Below, piece by piece: positions 24,254 through 33,217 of a DNA stretch of 64,000 nt. The first letter of the stretch is position 1, and every line of letters starts with the position of its first letter. The DNA is taken from contig NZ_CP170547.1 of NCBI RefSeq assembly GCF_042695135.1, positions 434,001 through 498,000 of the forward strand, given 5' to 3'. Under the pieces are notes generated by a model that saw only the letters and a program-made list of their open reading frames with translations, did no database searches and was not told the origin of the DNA. Origin of the DNA: Epilithonimonas sp042695135 (GTDB lineage Bacteria > Bacteroidota > Bacteroidia > Flavobacteriales > Weeksellaceae). Made by a program: the position numbers and the translations under genes.

Positions 24254-26839
24254 TTATTTTTTGATTTTGGGTGCGTTTTGTATTTCGCCCTGAGGTTGTT
24301 GTGACACATCACCTTGTCCGGGAATTCCTGGTCCGCCGGTGGGCACTTCCCCCACATCGCCTCGGTGTATGTCTTGATTTTCGGGTCCTTGTGTGTTGTT
24401 AACCTGTTGATTTGGTTTCTGTGAGATAGCATTTCCTGTCTCATCTGTCAGCTCCAGCTTAGCATCACTTTTCAGGTATTTCAGAAGTTCTTTTGCTTTG
24501 ATGCCTTCAGGCGTTTTTGCATAATTCAGGACAATCTGTTCCAATTGCAGGATCATAATTTCTTTTCCTGCATTTTTCCCTGCATTGTAGGCATTCAGCA
24601 AATAAAATTTAGGTACCAATGCATCTTTTGGATTATCTGCAATAGCCTTGTCAATAATTGCTGAAGATTCTGCAAACTTTTCTGTTTCATAGAGTTTGTA
24701 GGCATCGGCATATAATTTTTCTACATCTGCCGTTGACTTGTTGAAATCCTTGTTTTTCGGATTTTTTACGAATTCTGCATAAGATGTATAAGGATATTTT
24801 GCCAGGATCTGCTGTTTGGCTTTCTCTGCGTCGGCAGGATTTTTTTCGTAATTGAAAACAAAAATATTATATAATGCCTGGAGATCAGTTTCTTCATCTG
24901 GTTTTGCTTCGACCAGATCAAAAAGCGTTTTGGTTGCTAACTTGGTGTTTCCAAAGAAAGACTCGTACATCCTTCCCATTCCAAGACTGGCTGTGTCCCG
25001 GTCTTTTTTTAATCTGCCTAATTCGTCAGCAGAAGTTGGGATTTTTTCTATGTAGAAGTCTGGTTCCAAACGTCTTGGATCGGGCGCATTTGCCAAACCT
25101 AAAGCTTCATTTTTCAATTCCTCGATAGTGGTTGTTTTTGCGGAATAACGCCAGTTGTCCATCAAGGTTCTGTTGCCCCAGGTTTGTTTAAAGGAACTTT
25201 CTCCTCTCGGAATATTATTGGAATTGGCGAAATAAAAAGTGGATCCGCCGGTTATGCCAAAATTCTGAAAACTATTGGCGTCAGAAGAATTATTAGCGAA
25301 GATAGAATTCGCACTATAATCGGAATTATCAAAACCTTTGCTTCGTTCCGATTTTCTTTTTTCAAGTGCTTCCGCTTCTTCTTTTGCTTTTATTTTATCA
25401 ATATATTTTGTGAAATATTGCCGCTGTTCTTCAGGAGTCATTTTTGCCAGAGTAAGAATACTGTCGTTTTTCTTAACGACATAATAATTCTTTGATAATT
25501 TTTTAATATTTGCCGTAAGATCTGTTAATCGTTCTTTCTCCGGCAGATAAGTCATTACCGCCAAAGCGCTGTCGTAATAAACACCGGCAGTAAGATAATC
25601 ATCTTTTGCAAAATATTTTTTTGCAATTTCAGAGTAAGTAAGTCCGCGAATCTGCGGATCAGATTGTTTTTCTTTCAAAGCTTTTCTAAAAAAAGTATCA
25701 GCTATAGAATCTTTTGCGGCAGAGGTTGCAACCAAGCCACTTGCATAATACAATTCATTTTTACGGGAAGCATAAGTTCCTTTTTTGGCAATCTTCGCAA
25801 GATAAGCCATCGCTTCTTCATAACTGTCGGCTTTTCCGTCAAAGGTTTTAGCAATTTCGATTTGAGATTTAACTTCAAATTCATAGCTGTTTGCGTATTT
25901 GTAAGCGGCAGCGAATGACTCTCTGGCTTCATCTTTTCTGTTGAGACCGGAAAGAATCTGGCCGCGTAAAAAAGCGATTCGGCTTTTGGTTTTCCGATCT
26001 TTGTTAACAGCGAAAGCATCTTCCAAAACTTCTGCCGCCAATTCTTTTTTGCCCCATTTCAGGAAATTTTCCGCCTGATATACCCTAAGAATTCTTAGAT
26101 ATTCTTTTTTAAGTTTTATTTTTGGGTTTTCCTCCATATCTTTTAAAACCTCTTCCGCACGGTAATATTCCTTTAATTTGGTATAATTGGCAGCTTTGTA
26201 AATATAGGCCAGAGGCAACCTCTTATCTTTATCCATTGTATTGAAAAGATAGCTGAGTGCGTCCAGAGACTCCAGATATTTGCCCTGATACATCCTTGCT
26301 TTTGCCAGGAGAATATAAGCATCAAATATTTTCTTGTTTTTTTCTACACCGTTTACGAGTACAGAATATTTTGTAATGGCCTTTGTCGCCTTCGCTTCTG
26401 TAATCTGAAGAATAGAAGCTCCTTTTTTATTTCCGTTTCCGGAAGAACCAGAACTTCCTCCCGTAGAAGAGAATCGTTCATTGTCAGTATTAAAAGCCGA
26501 ATTGGCAGAAGATCTTGAACCAGAATTTCCTCGTATGGGCATAGGAGCGCCGGAATCATTGGAACCATTATTAGAACCACTTCCTGAGATAGGGTTTTGA
26601 ATGTTGGTCACATCATCTTCTGTGGTATAAACGGAAATGTAAGGATCATAAAAATTATCCACATGAGCCTTGTCTCTGCTTTCCATTTCTGCCGCCAGAG
26701 CTTCCTTACTGTTGAATAATGTATTGTAATAGGTCATAAACCGGTTGACGGGTCCGCTTTTGGTCTTCTTTTTTTTGTGACGCGGGTTACAGGCAATTAT
26801 GCTTATGACAGCAAGTATGATTAGTAAATATTTTCTCAT
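24254..26839 (-). CDS. TPR lipoprotein, probable T9SS PorW/SprE-type protein
   Basis: An 861-residue lipoprotein: signal MRKYLLIILAVISIIAC (lipobox Cys17), then a basic stretch NPRHKKKKTKSG, and FMTYYNTLFNSKEAL as in SprE/PorW. A Ser/Gly/Asn-rich linker (about 80-140) precedes many TPR-like helices to about residue 800. The C-terminus is Gln/Gly/Pro-rich and unstructured. In Flavobacterium johnsoniae and Porphyromonas the PorW/SprE lipoprotein is required for type IX secretion and gliding. This assignment rests on length, lipobox, TPRs and the short N-terminal similarity. The T9SS cargo in the window (8979-10721, 50619-51428) makes it plausible. Confidence 0.6.
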   Translation of the reverse strand: MRKYLLIILAVISIIACNPRHKKKKTKSGPVNRFMTYYNTLFNSKEALAAEMESRDKAHVDNFYDPYISVYTTEDDVTNIQNPISGSGSNNGSNDSGAPMPIRGNSGSRSSANSAFNTDNERFSSTGGSSGSSGNGNKKGASILQITEAKATKAITKYSVLVNGVEKNKKIFDAYILLAKARMYQGKYLESLDALSYLFNTMDKDKRLPLAYIYKAANYTKLKEYYRAEEVLKDMEENPKIKLKKEYLRILRVYQAENFLKWGKKELAAEVLEDAFAVNKDRKTKSRIAFLRGQILSGLNRKDEARESFAAAYKYANSYEFEVKSQIEIAKTFDGKADSYEEAMAYLAKIAKKGTYASRKNELYYASGLVATSAAKDSIADTFFRKALKEKQSDPQIRGLTYSEIAKKYFAKDDYLTAGVYYDSALAVMTYLPEKERLTDLTANIKKLSKNYYVVKKNDSILTLAKMTPEEQRQYFTKYIDKIKAKEEAEALEKRKSERSKGFDNSDYSANSIFANNSSDANSFQNFGITGGSTFYFANSNNIPRGESSFKQTWGNRTLMDNWRYSAKTTTIEELKNEALGLANAPDPRRLEPDFYIEKIPTSADELGRLKKDRDTASLGMGRMYESFFGNTKLATKTLFDLVEAKPDEETDLQALYNIFVFNYEKNPADAEKAKQQILAKYPYTSYAEFVKNPKNKDFNKSTADVEKLYADAYKLYETEKFAESSAIIDKAIADNPKDALVPKFYLLNAYNAGKNAGKEIMILQLEQIVLNYAKTPEGIKAKELLKYLKSDAKLELTDETGNAISQKPNQQVNNTQGPENQDIHRGDVGEVPTGGPGIPGQGDVSQQPQGEIQNAPKIKK

Positions 26840-26908
26840 CTAATTAATTTCAATTGGAAATTGAGTATTCAATCTGTAAAAATAACGAAATTTTGCAAGG
26901 AAAATTAT

Positions 26909-27502
26909 CTAAAGAATCGTGTTTTGAAAATTCTCTGGGAAACAATTTAGTTTTTTTAATTCTTCATACACCAGATCTACCGGAAAACCCATCACAGAAT
27001 AGAAAGAACCGGAGATGTTTTTGATCTTTGCCATCCCAAGCCATTCCTGGATTCCGTATGAGCCCGCTTTATCAAAAGGTTTATAATTATTGATGTAAAA
27101 ACTAATTTCTTCATCGCTTATTTCAGAAAATTCAACATCTGTTTTGCTGGTTCTGCTGATTTGAGAATAACTGGTTTTAATAGTAAATGCGGTGTAAACC
27201 TGATGTTTTTTCCCGGAAAGGTTTTTCAGCATTTCAAAAGCCTCTTCTGCATTTTTAGGCTTGAGGAGAATTTTTTGCTCTAATGCAACGATTGTATCCG
27301 AAGTCAGGAGAATTTCCTCAGGGTTCACATCAAAAGCCTGAGCTTTTTTATTTGAAACATATTCAGCGATATTTTCCGGTAATAATTTTTCGGGATAAGA
27401 TTCGTCTACATCAATATTAACCGTTTTGAATTGATAACCAAGCTGGGATAATAATTCTTTTCGTCTGGGTGACTGAGAGGCTAGTAATAGTATCATTATC
27501 AA
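26909..27502 (-). CDS. maf: Maf family nucleoside triphosphate pyrophosphatase
   Basis: A 197-residue Maf-like house-cleaning pyrophosphatase that hydrolyses non-canonical nucleotides (for example m5UTP, dTTP/UTP, m7GTP) to the monophosphate. The N-terminal ILLLASQSPRRKELLSQL motif holds the Ser-Arg-Arg and Lys residues of the family, and LLTSDTIV carries the catalytic Asp. Either of two Met codons near the start (MIMILLLASQ) could be used. It starts 4 bp after the KdsC-like gene stop on the same strand, so the two are an operon. Confidence 0.92.
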   Translation of the reverse strand: MIMILLLASQSPRRKELLSQLGYQFKTVNIDVDESYPEKLLPENIAEYVSNKKAQAFDVNPEEILLTSDTIVALEQKILLKPKNAEEAFEMLKNLSGKKHQVYTAFTIKTSYSQISRTSKTDVEFSEISDEEISFYINNYKPFDKAGSYGIQEWLGMAKIKNISGSFYSVMGFPVDLVYEELKKLNCFPENFQNTIL

Positions 27503-27506
27503 TTAA

Positions 27507-28028
27507 CTAAGCTGATTTAGTTTCCTCGTCCAAGTTCCATTTTCCCTGGATTTTCATGACTTGTTCTATGACATCGCGAACAGCGCCTTTTCCGCCGAAA
27601 ACAGGAGAGATATAATCTGAAATTGCTTTCACTTCCGGAACTGCATTTGCGGGGCAAGCGGAGATCTGTGCCAGTTTCATAATCCCGATATCCGGAATGT
27701 CATCGCCCATCATTAAGATTTCGGAATCCTGTAAGTTATATTTTGATTTGAAATGTTCATAATCGGAAATTTTGTGGGAAGATTTTGGATAATAGTCACT
27801 GATTCCCAGATATTCCATTCTGTTTTTGACCATCGGGTCGTTTCCGCCGGTAATGATTCCGATCACATATTTTTGCTTAATGGCTTGAACAACAGCGTAG
27901 CCATCGAGAACGCTCATCACTCGGGACATATTTTTGTCGGGTAAAAGGTAAACGCTGCCGTCTGTAAAAACGCCATCAACATCAAAAACAAAGGCTTTTA
28001 TATTTTTTAATTTGGGTAAATAACTCAT
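27507..28028 (-). CDS. kdsC: KdsC-like HAD phosphatase (KDO-8-P phosphatase type)
   Basis: A 173-residue HAD family III tetrameric phosphatase of the KdsC type, which removes phosphate from 3-deoxy-D-manno-octulosonate 8-phosphate for lipid A core synthesis. HAD motif I is VFDVDGVFTDGS (nucleophile Asp and acid Asp), motif II is IITGG and motif IV is MMGDDIPDIGIM. It is coupled to maf, 4 bp apart. The KDO function is a family inference, as small HAD phosphatases of this kind can have other sugar phosphates as substrate. Confidence 0.85.
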   Translation of the reverse strand: MSYLPKLKNIKAFVFDVDGVFTDGSVYLLPDKNMSRVMSVLDGYAVVQAIKQKYVIGIITGGNDPMVKNRMEYLGISDYYPKSSHKISDYEHFKSKYNLQDSEILMMGDDIPDIGIMKLAQISACPANAVPEVKAISDYISPVFGGKGAVRDVIEQVMKIQGKWNLDEETKSA

Positions 28029-28104
28029 ATTATTTTAGGCTAAAAAAAACTTTGTCAAAGTTAATATTAAAATTTATAAAACTTTGACAAAGCAAAACAA
28101 GATG

Positions 28105-28172
28105 TCGCTCCTACGGAGCTCGAATTTGTATTCTGTGTAATTTACTACAAACGTTTCGCTCCTACGGAGCTC
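28105..28172. repeat. Two copies of a CGCTCCTACGGAGCTC hairpin repeat
   Basis: TCGCTCCTACGGAGCTC is found at 28105-28121 and 28156-28172, exactly 51 bp apart. Each can form a GCTCC/GGAGC hairpin with a TAC loop. They lie between the KdsC-like gene and the GLPGLI gene stop. Confidence 0.75.
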
Positions 28173-28178
28173 ATCAAT

Positions 28179-29084
28179 TTACGGATAAAGCGCAGGTTCT
28201 ATTTTGTTGCTGTTCTTTTTAATGTCTTCCTTTTGAGATTTTTCCATTGCTCTCAGCATTTCGGAAGGATCGGTGAGTTGTTTTCCGTCTACATTCATTG
28301 TGAGTTTCATATTACCCTGAGAAAGCATTTGGCGCATATTTTTCACAGGATCGTTTTTGAATTCTTTCCATTGTTTTCTGAATTGTTCTTCAGAAACATC
28401 GATTTCTTTTCCGCTTGCCATTCCAAAAGTTTTGATTACTAAACCACTTTTCGTACTTCCGATCTCATCTTTTTTCTCGACTTTTTCAACCTCATCAAAT
28501 TTTTTGCTTCCAGCGAATTTAAAACTGTGAGTTCCTGTAGAATCCTCCATTTCCAGGATCAATCCAGGTAATCCCCGGAATTTATATGGTCCATCCTGAA
28601 ACGGAATTTCCTGTGTGAACCAGGCAGTCCAGGTTCTTCCGCCGAAATCTACGGTTGCCTTCTGAACTTCAAATTTTGAGATCATTTTTTTCTCCGGGAG
28701 AATCTTCCAATTCATAGGATTTTCATTTTTCACAGAATATCTGTTATCGCCAATCGAAGTGTGCAAAACAGTCGTAAAATCAGGATAATTCTTCGTAACC
28801 GAATATCCAACTTTTCCGGGATTACCGCCATTAAAGCTAAAATTAGTAGAACCCATCGAGATCTGTTTTTGCAAATAGGCATCGCGGGTAGAATCGCTGA
28901 CGAACTTCTGCCGGCTGTAGAATTTGCTGCCGTCTTTCCTGATATCCAGATACATCAGCTCTGTACTGGTAGAATCTTTTTTCTCCAGATCCGGTACAAA
29001 TCTGTAATCATACATAATCCTTGTTCCCTGAGCAAATAATAATGAGCTCAGAAAAGTCATCATAAAAAAAATAATTTTCCTCAT
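28179..29084 (-). CDS. GLPGLI family protein
   Basis: A 301-residue secreted protein with signal peptide MRKIIFFMMTFLSSLLFAQ. The name-giving motif is FRGLPGLILEMEDSTGTHSF at about 175-195. The GLPGLI family is specific to Bacteroidetes and has no known biochemical role. It is commonly encoded next to a TonB-type barrel, as here with the 29172-31898 gene, 87 bp upstream on the same strand. The C-terminus is rich in Lys/Ser/Met and lacks a T9SS domain. It is expected in the periplasm or at the outer membrane. Confidence 0.88.
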   Translation of the reverse strand: MRKIIFFMMTFLSSLLFAQGTRIMYDYRFVPDLEKKDSTSTELMYLDIRKDGSKFYSRQKFVSDSTRDAYLQKQISMGSTNFSFNGGNPGKVGYSVTKNYPDFTTVLHTSIGDNRYSVKNENPMNWKILPEKKMISKFEVQKATVDFGGRTWTAWFTQEIPFQDGPYKFRGLPGLILEMEDSTGTHSFKFAGSKKFDEVEKVEKKDEIGSTKSGLVIKTFGMASGKEIDVSEEQFRKQWKEFKNDPVKNMRQMLSQGNMKLTMNVDGKQLTDPSEMLRAMEKSQKEDIKKNSNKIEPALYP

Positions 29085-29120
29085 AACTAAAAACTTAGTG
29101 ATTTAAAATTAAAAAAAATA

Positions 29121-29152
29121 AAAAGGCAGACAAAAATTTGCGCTACCTTTTT
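29121..29152 (-). terminator. Terminator between the barrel and GLPGLI genes
   Basis: On the minus strand AAGGTAG...CTGCCTT with a long T run (an A-run on the plus strand at about 29111-29124). It could attenuate or end barrel-gene transcription before the GLPGLI gene. Confidence 0.6.
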
Positions 29153-29171
29153 GTTATAATAAAATAGTGTG

Positions 29172-31898
29172 TTATTTGAAATTAAATTTAACCGTAAACA
29201 TAAACTGGCTTGGACGGATCTTGTAGCTCTGGGTTACTGTATTTCCCTGATCAATATTTACAGCTACAGTTTCGTAAACTTTCTTGTTTGTGATATTCAG
29301 CCATTTGAATTCGAAATCGATTTTTCTCTTAACCCAAGTGTATTGGTAAGAAAGATCGTAAAATGGATTTTTATAAGTGTTTCCCTGGGTAGAAGTTACG
29401 CTGTTGTCCCAGTTGAAGCCGAATGTATGATTTTCTGACGGATAGATGTATGCGGCAAGATTATGGTTCCATCCGGAACTTTTTTGAGATATTGACCGGG
29501 TTGCATTTCTATTGTTACGCCAGTTCATACTGATGTTGTAATCTACACTCAACCAGCTGAAATATGCATTGTTGAATTTCGCTGTCCAGGTTTGAACATT
29601 GTTCTTGCTTTCTATAAAATTCCCGTTGAAGTAACTGAAAGAATTAGAATCTAAATTCGTAAAGCTTGTCGATAAATTACTTTTGAATTTTGGGAAATAT
29701 TTTCCAATCTCGGCACTTTCAGATTGAGATTTGGTTGAGTTTTCTATCGCAACGATTCCAATTGTTCCGCCGACTCCGCCTGCGGTATCAAAGGTTTCTG
29801 CAATATTTCTTTTTACAGTTCCATAATTGTAACGAACATTGAAGAAGAGATTATTAAGAGGATTTCTGTATTCTAATCTGGTTCCGATATTTCGACTGAG
29901 ATACTCAGGCATCTGTGAATCTGTAAGATCAGTCACATATCTTCTGGACAGGTTACCTGCAGAAGTCAGCATATCGCCGCCGTATAAAAATCCGAAACTA
30001 CCGAAATCATAACCCTGATTTGCAAAAACCCAATATTTGAAGAATGAGGCAAAGTCATAACTTGCAAAGAATGTTGGCTCCAAGGCAGTTTTGGTTTTAT
30101 CGGCTAGTTGGTTGTAAAGATTGTCCTGATATTTGATGCTGTAATAATTGACAGGCAAAGTCAGGTTCATATTCAATCTTTCAGATTTATAATTGAAGCC
30201 AACCTGTGTGTAAGGTGTCATCTCATTCCAGTCAATATTATTCTGAGAACGATTATTGACATTGTAATATGTACTTTCTGCGGAGCCTCTTAATGAAGAT
30301 TTCAGATTATTAAAGTTTATATTAAGCCCAATTTCTGGTATGATAGTCCACTTTCTGTAGCTGAAGCCCACAGATGCAGAATGATTGACTTCCAAAGTTT
30401 CGGAAAGCGTCTGTTGTTTGTATGTGTCGAAAAGATTACTTGTATTAAGACCTGTGAAGAAATTGGTGTAACTCGCAGGGTTGACTTCCATAGTCTGCTT
30501 GTCTCTCTGATATTTGAAATAACTCATCACATTCACCAGTTTATCTTTCCACGGAATAATAGTGCTGAGTGAGTTTTGGAAACTTCCCGAAGGCGATTCC
30601 AAAGATTGATTTCCAAAGATATAAGGCTGATCTGTGTCATTTGTATCCAGGCCGGAAAATCCACGATTGGCGTTCCAGAATCCGTTCCACGTTGTGGTGT
30701 TTTTGAAGAATCCTTTTTTAGCATTTTTGGTGAAAATCAACTCTGCTTTGGCAGCATTGGTGTAAAAATCATTGCTTCTGGATTGTTCCAATGTTCTGCC
30801 GGCAAGCAGTCCGTTTGCCGGCGTGTCATCGTAAACGGTTTTTGTATGAGAATCTCTTTCTACATCGTTGTTGGTATAAGTTACATTGGCTTTGAGTTCC
30901 CATTCTTTATTTTTGAAAGGGCTTGTCAAAAGGTTGGCAGAGAAAAAATGAACATTGTTCAGGAGATATCTTTTCTCGGGAACATCGGGAGTTCCTGCAG
31001 TTTCTACATTTGTCCAGGAGTTTTGCTTGGCCTGCGATCTTCTGCCTTCCCAGCGATTACCAAAACTTAATGTGTTGCCTTCTTTTTCTACACTTTCACC
31101 ATTGTTATTCGCTTTGTAATTAATAACCCATTGGTTTTTCTGCCCAAAGAACATCGGTGTCAATTTCACATTCCAAAGAAGCGGGCTGAAACCTGCGCCA
31201 ATCTCTCCGCGGCCGGTCATTGTCACAGATTTTTTCAGTTTGATGTTAAGCGCAGCTTGCTCAGACGGAACTTTGTCTCGAAGAATACTTACCGGCTGGT
31301 GGTTTTCCAAAACTTCTACTCTGGAAACGGCGTCTTTCGGAAGCGAGTTGTTAATCGTTCCGTAACCACCTTCCATCAGGTCTTTTCCGTTGACATAGAA
31401 TTTGTTTATGGCTTCTCCCTGATATAAAACTGTTCCGTCCTTGTTAACTTCGATTCCCGGAATTTTTTTCAAAACATCGGCAAGCGTTCTGTCATTTTTA
31501 TTTTCGAAAGATTTGAGATCGTAAGAAATGGTATCCCCTTTTTTGGTGATCAATTTAGTTTTAAGTCTTACTTCCTGGATTTCCGTGGCTTGAGAATCCA
31601 TAGAGAAATTCAGTTTCTGATCATCATTTTTGATAGATTGCGTAATAGGTCTTTGATTAAAAGCCTTGATCTTCAGATCCAGATTGCTTTCTGCCGAAGT
31701 AAAGCTGACTTTATATTCTCCTTTTGCATTAGAAATTCCGTAAGCAAGGATAGCATTTTTTCCCGGTTCTTCAATCGTTACACTTGCACTCGCAAGGGCT
31801 TTTCCGTCACCATCGGTTATCACACCGGATACTGTTTTCTGTGCAAAAACGATCATAGAGAAAGTCAAAGCAAAGAGAATAGATAGAATTTTTTTCAT
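29172..31898 (-). CDS. TonB-dependent receptor / outer membrane beta-barrel protein
   Basis: A 908-residue outer membrane protein. The start is the ATG at 31896-31898 (MKKILSILFALTFSMIVFAQ) with a signal peptide; another Met lies two codons upstream. A carboxypeptidase regulatory-like domain (about 20-105) is followed by a plug-like region (about 115-220, with LADVLKKIPGIEVNKDGTVLY and YVNGKDL) and an OMP_b-brl_3-type barrel ending in FTVKFNFK (terminal Phe-x-Lys). It is of the GLPGLI-partner type. The cargo is unknown. It is alone apart from the downstream GLPGLI gene. Confidence 0.9.
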   Translation of the reverse strand: MKKILSILFALTFSMIVFAQKTVSGVITDGDGKALASASVTIEEPGKNAILAYGISNAKGEYKVSFTSAESNLDLKIKAFNQRPITQSIKNDDQKLNFSMDSQATEIQEVRLKTKLITKKGDTISYDLKSFENKNDRTLADVLKKIPGIEVNKDGTVLYQGEAINKFYVNGKDLMEGGYGTINNSLPKDAVSRVEVLENHQPVSILRDKVPSEQAALNIKLKKSVTMTGRGEIGAGFSPLLWNVKLTPMFFGQKNQWVINYKANNNGESVEKEGNTLSFGNRWEGRRSQAKQNSWTNVETAGTPDVPEKRYLLNNVHFFSANLLTSPFKNKEWELKANVTYTNNDVERDSHTKTVYDDTPANGLLAGRTLEQSRSNDFYTNAAKAELIFTKNAKKGFFKNTTTWNGFWNANRGFSGLDTNDTDQPYIFGNQSLESPSGSFQNSLSTIIPWKDKLVNVMSYFKYQRDKQTMEVNPASYTNFFTGLNTSNLFDTYKQQTLSETLEVNHSASVGFSYRKWTIIPEIGLNINFNNLKSSLRGSAESTYYNVNNRSQNNIDWNEMTPYTQVGFNYKSERLNMNLTLPVNYYSIKYQDNLYNQLADKTKTALEPTFFASYDFASFFKYWVFANQGYDFGSFGFLYGGDMLTSAGNLSRRYVTDLTDSQMPEYLSRNIGTRLEYRNPLNNLFFNVRYNYGTVKRNIAETFDTAGGVGGTIGIVAIENSTKSQSESAEIGKYFPKFKSNLSTSFTNLDSNSFSYFNGNFIESKNNVQTWTAKFNNAYFSWLSVDYNISMNWRNNRNATRSISQKSSGWNHNLAAYIYPSENHTFGFNWDNSVTSTQGNTYKNPFYDLSYQYTWVKRKIDFEFKWLNITNKKVYETVAVNIDQGNTVTQSYKIRPSQFMFTVKFNFK

Positions 31899-32112
31899 AG
31901 TCATTAATTATATCACTAAAGGATTAGTAAAAGAAATATATAAATTGTTACAAAGTTTTTATTGGAGTTGTAATAAATATAAAAGTTAAATCCCTTCGTT
32001 TCAGATATAATTATGAATGCTGCTATCTTAATCATTTATAATATCATATTTGTCAATTTAAAATAATTATAGAGAAGGCTTTGTTTTTTTTCGGTCACAC
32101 GAGTAAAATTTA

Positions 32113-32120
32113 TAAATTTG
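32113..32120 (+). promoter_or_regulatory. Promoter -7 box for the cupin-like gene
   Basis: TAAATTTG followed by T matches TAnnTTTGY and lies 20 bp before the ATG at 32141. Confidence 0.55.
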
Positions 32121-32140
32121 TTTCTTAATATTAGATTAAT

Positions 32141-33020
32141 ATGGGAGTTATCTTAAAACCGATTGATATAGTAGATGATATTACAAAAGAGGAATTTTTT
32201 GAAAAATATCTGAAACCACGCAAACCAGTTGTCATCAAAAATATGGCGAAAAACTGGCCGGCTTATCAGAAATGGACAATGGAATATATAAAAGAAGTAG
32301 TGGGAGATGTGACAGTTCCATTGTATGACAGCGCAAAAGCCGATCCTGCAGCTCCTATCAATACGCCAACTACAGAGATGAAATTTGCAGATTACATCGA
32401 TCTGATACAACGAGAACCAACAGATCTCCGGATTTTCTTTTTTGATCCTATAAAACACGCACCGGATATTTTGAAGGATTATATCCCACCAAAAGAATTA
32501 ATGGGCGGTTTCCTGGACAAATATCCAAGTATGTTTTTCGGAGGAGAAAGTTCCGTAACTTTTTTACATTTTGATATAGATCTTGCTCATATTTTCCACA
32601 CACATTTCAACGGAAGAAACATGTTTACTGTTCGAATACAAATGGAAAGACAGGCTTTACAAATTGCCTTACACAACATATGCTTTGGAAGATTTTGATA
32701 TAGAAAATCCTGATTTTGAGAAATTCCCTGCTTTGAATGGAGTAGAAGGTATCGAATGCTTCCTGGAACACGGCGATACGCTTTTTATGCCGACAGGCTG
32801 GTGGCACTGGATGAAATATCTGGATGGCAGTTTCTCTCTTTCGCTAAGAGCATGGGACAAAAGCTGGAGTGTAAAAGCTAATTCTTTATGGAATCTTACA
32901 GTACAAAGAGGTTTCGACAATTTTATGAAAACCAAATTCAAAGCTAATTATATGAACTGGAAAGAGAAAAAAGCAGTTGAAAGAGCTAATTATGCTTTGA
33001 AAAAAGGTTTGCCGAAATAA
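32141..33020 (+). pseudogene. Cupin-like (JmjC-type) domain protein, frameshifted
   Basis: A JmjC/cupin-8-type protein split into two frames. The N-terminal frame is intact to about 32616 and ends at 32698 after a run of unrelated residues; the C-terminal frame gives LLFEYKWKDRLYKLPY to the stop at 33020. Joined, the product is about 293 residues with the iron-binding HFDIDLA (HxD) and, later, FMPTGWWHW. One A in the run at 32616-32618 and one T in the run at 32623-32625 appear to be missing, as AGAAAACATGTTTTACTG restores the expected GRKHVLLFEYKW. The reading frame returns exactly with two added bases. Family members are 2-oxoglutarate dioxygenases. Sequencing error and true decay are both possible. 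Confidence 0.8.
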
Positions 33021-33041
33021 TTGTAAAAAGTATTAAGTAAA

Positions 33042-33111
33042 AAGTATTAAGTATTAAGTATTAAGTATTAAGTATTAAGTATTAAGTATTAAGTATTAAG
33101 TATTAAGTATT
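33042..33111. repeat. Ten tandem copies of AAGTATT
   Basis: A perfect 7-bp tandem array of ten units (70 bp), with a shorter partial run just before it. It lies 21 bp after the cupin stop and before the shared terminator. Being outside a reading frame, copy number changes would not shift a protein. Confidence 0.95.
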
Positions 33112-33130
33112 TTCAATTATTAAATAAATA

Positions 33131-33166
33131 AAAAGTGCAGCTAAATAATTTAGCTGCACTTTTTTA
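33131..33166. terminator. Bidirectional terminator between cupin and gdhA
   Basis: AAGTGCAGCTAAA and its complement with a 4-nt loop, A run before and T run after. It closes both convergent genes. Confidence 0.85.
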
Positions 33167-33175
33167 TGATGAATA

Positions 33176-33217
33176 TTTAGATTCTAATTTCTAAAATCTA
33201 ACTTCTAATATCTCACT
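33176..33217. repeat. TTAGATTTTAGA-type low-complexity intergenic repeat, inverted
   Basis: The complement reads AGTTAGATTTTAGAAATTAG and on, as at 15651-15680 and 7861-7894. It lies between the terminator and the gdhA stop. Confidence 0.45.

Noticed and set aside
24220..24444. 74-codon minus-strand frame at the tnaA end
   Set aside because: It overlaps the terminator and the PorW-like gene in another frame.
32583..33020. Separate start at 32583 for the cupin C-terminus
   Set aside because: The Met lies inside the iron-binding region of the N-terminal frame; it is a frameshift product and not an independent gene.
33042..33111. CRISPR array
   Set aside because: The units are 7 bp with no spacers and no cas genes are nearby.
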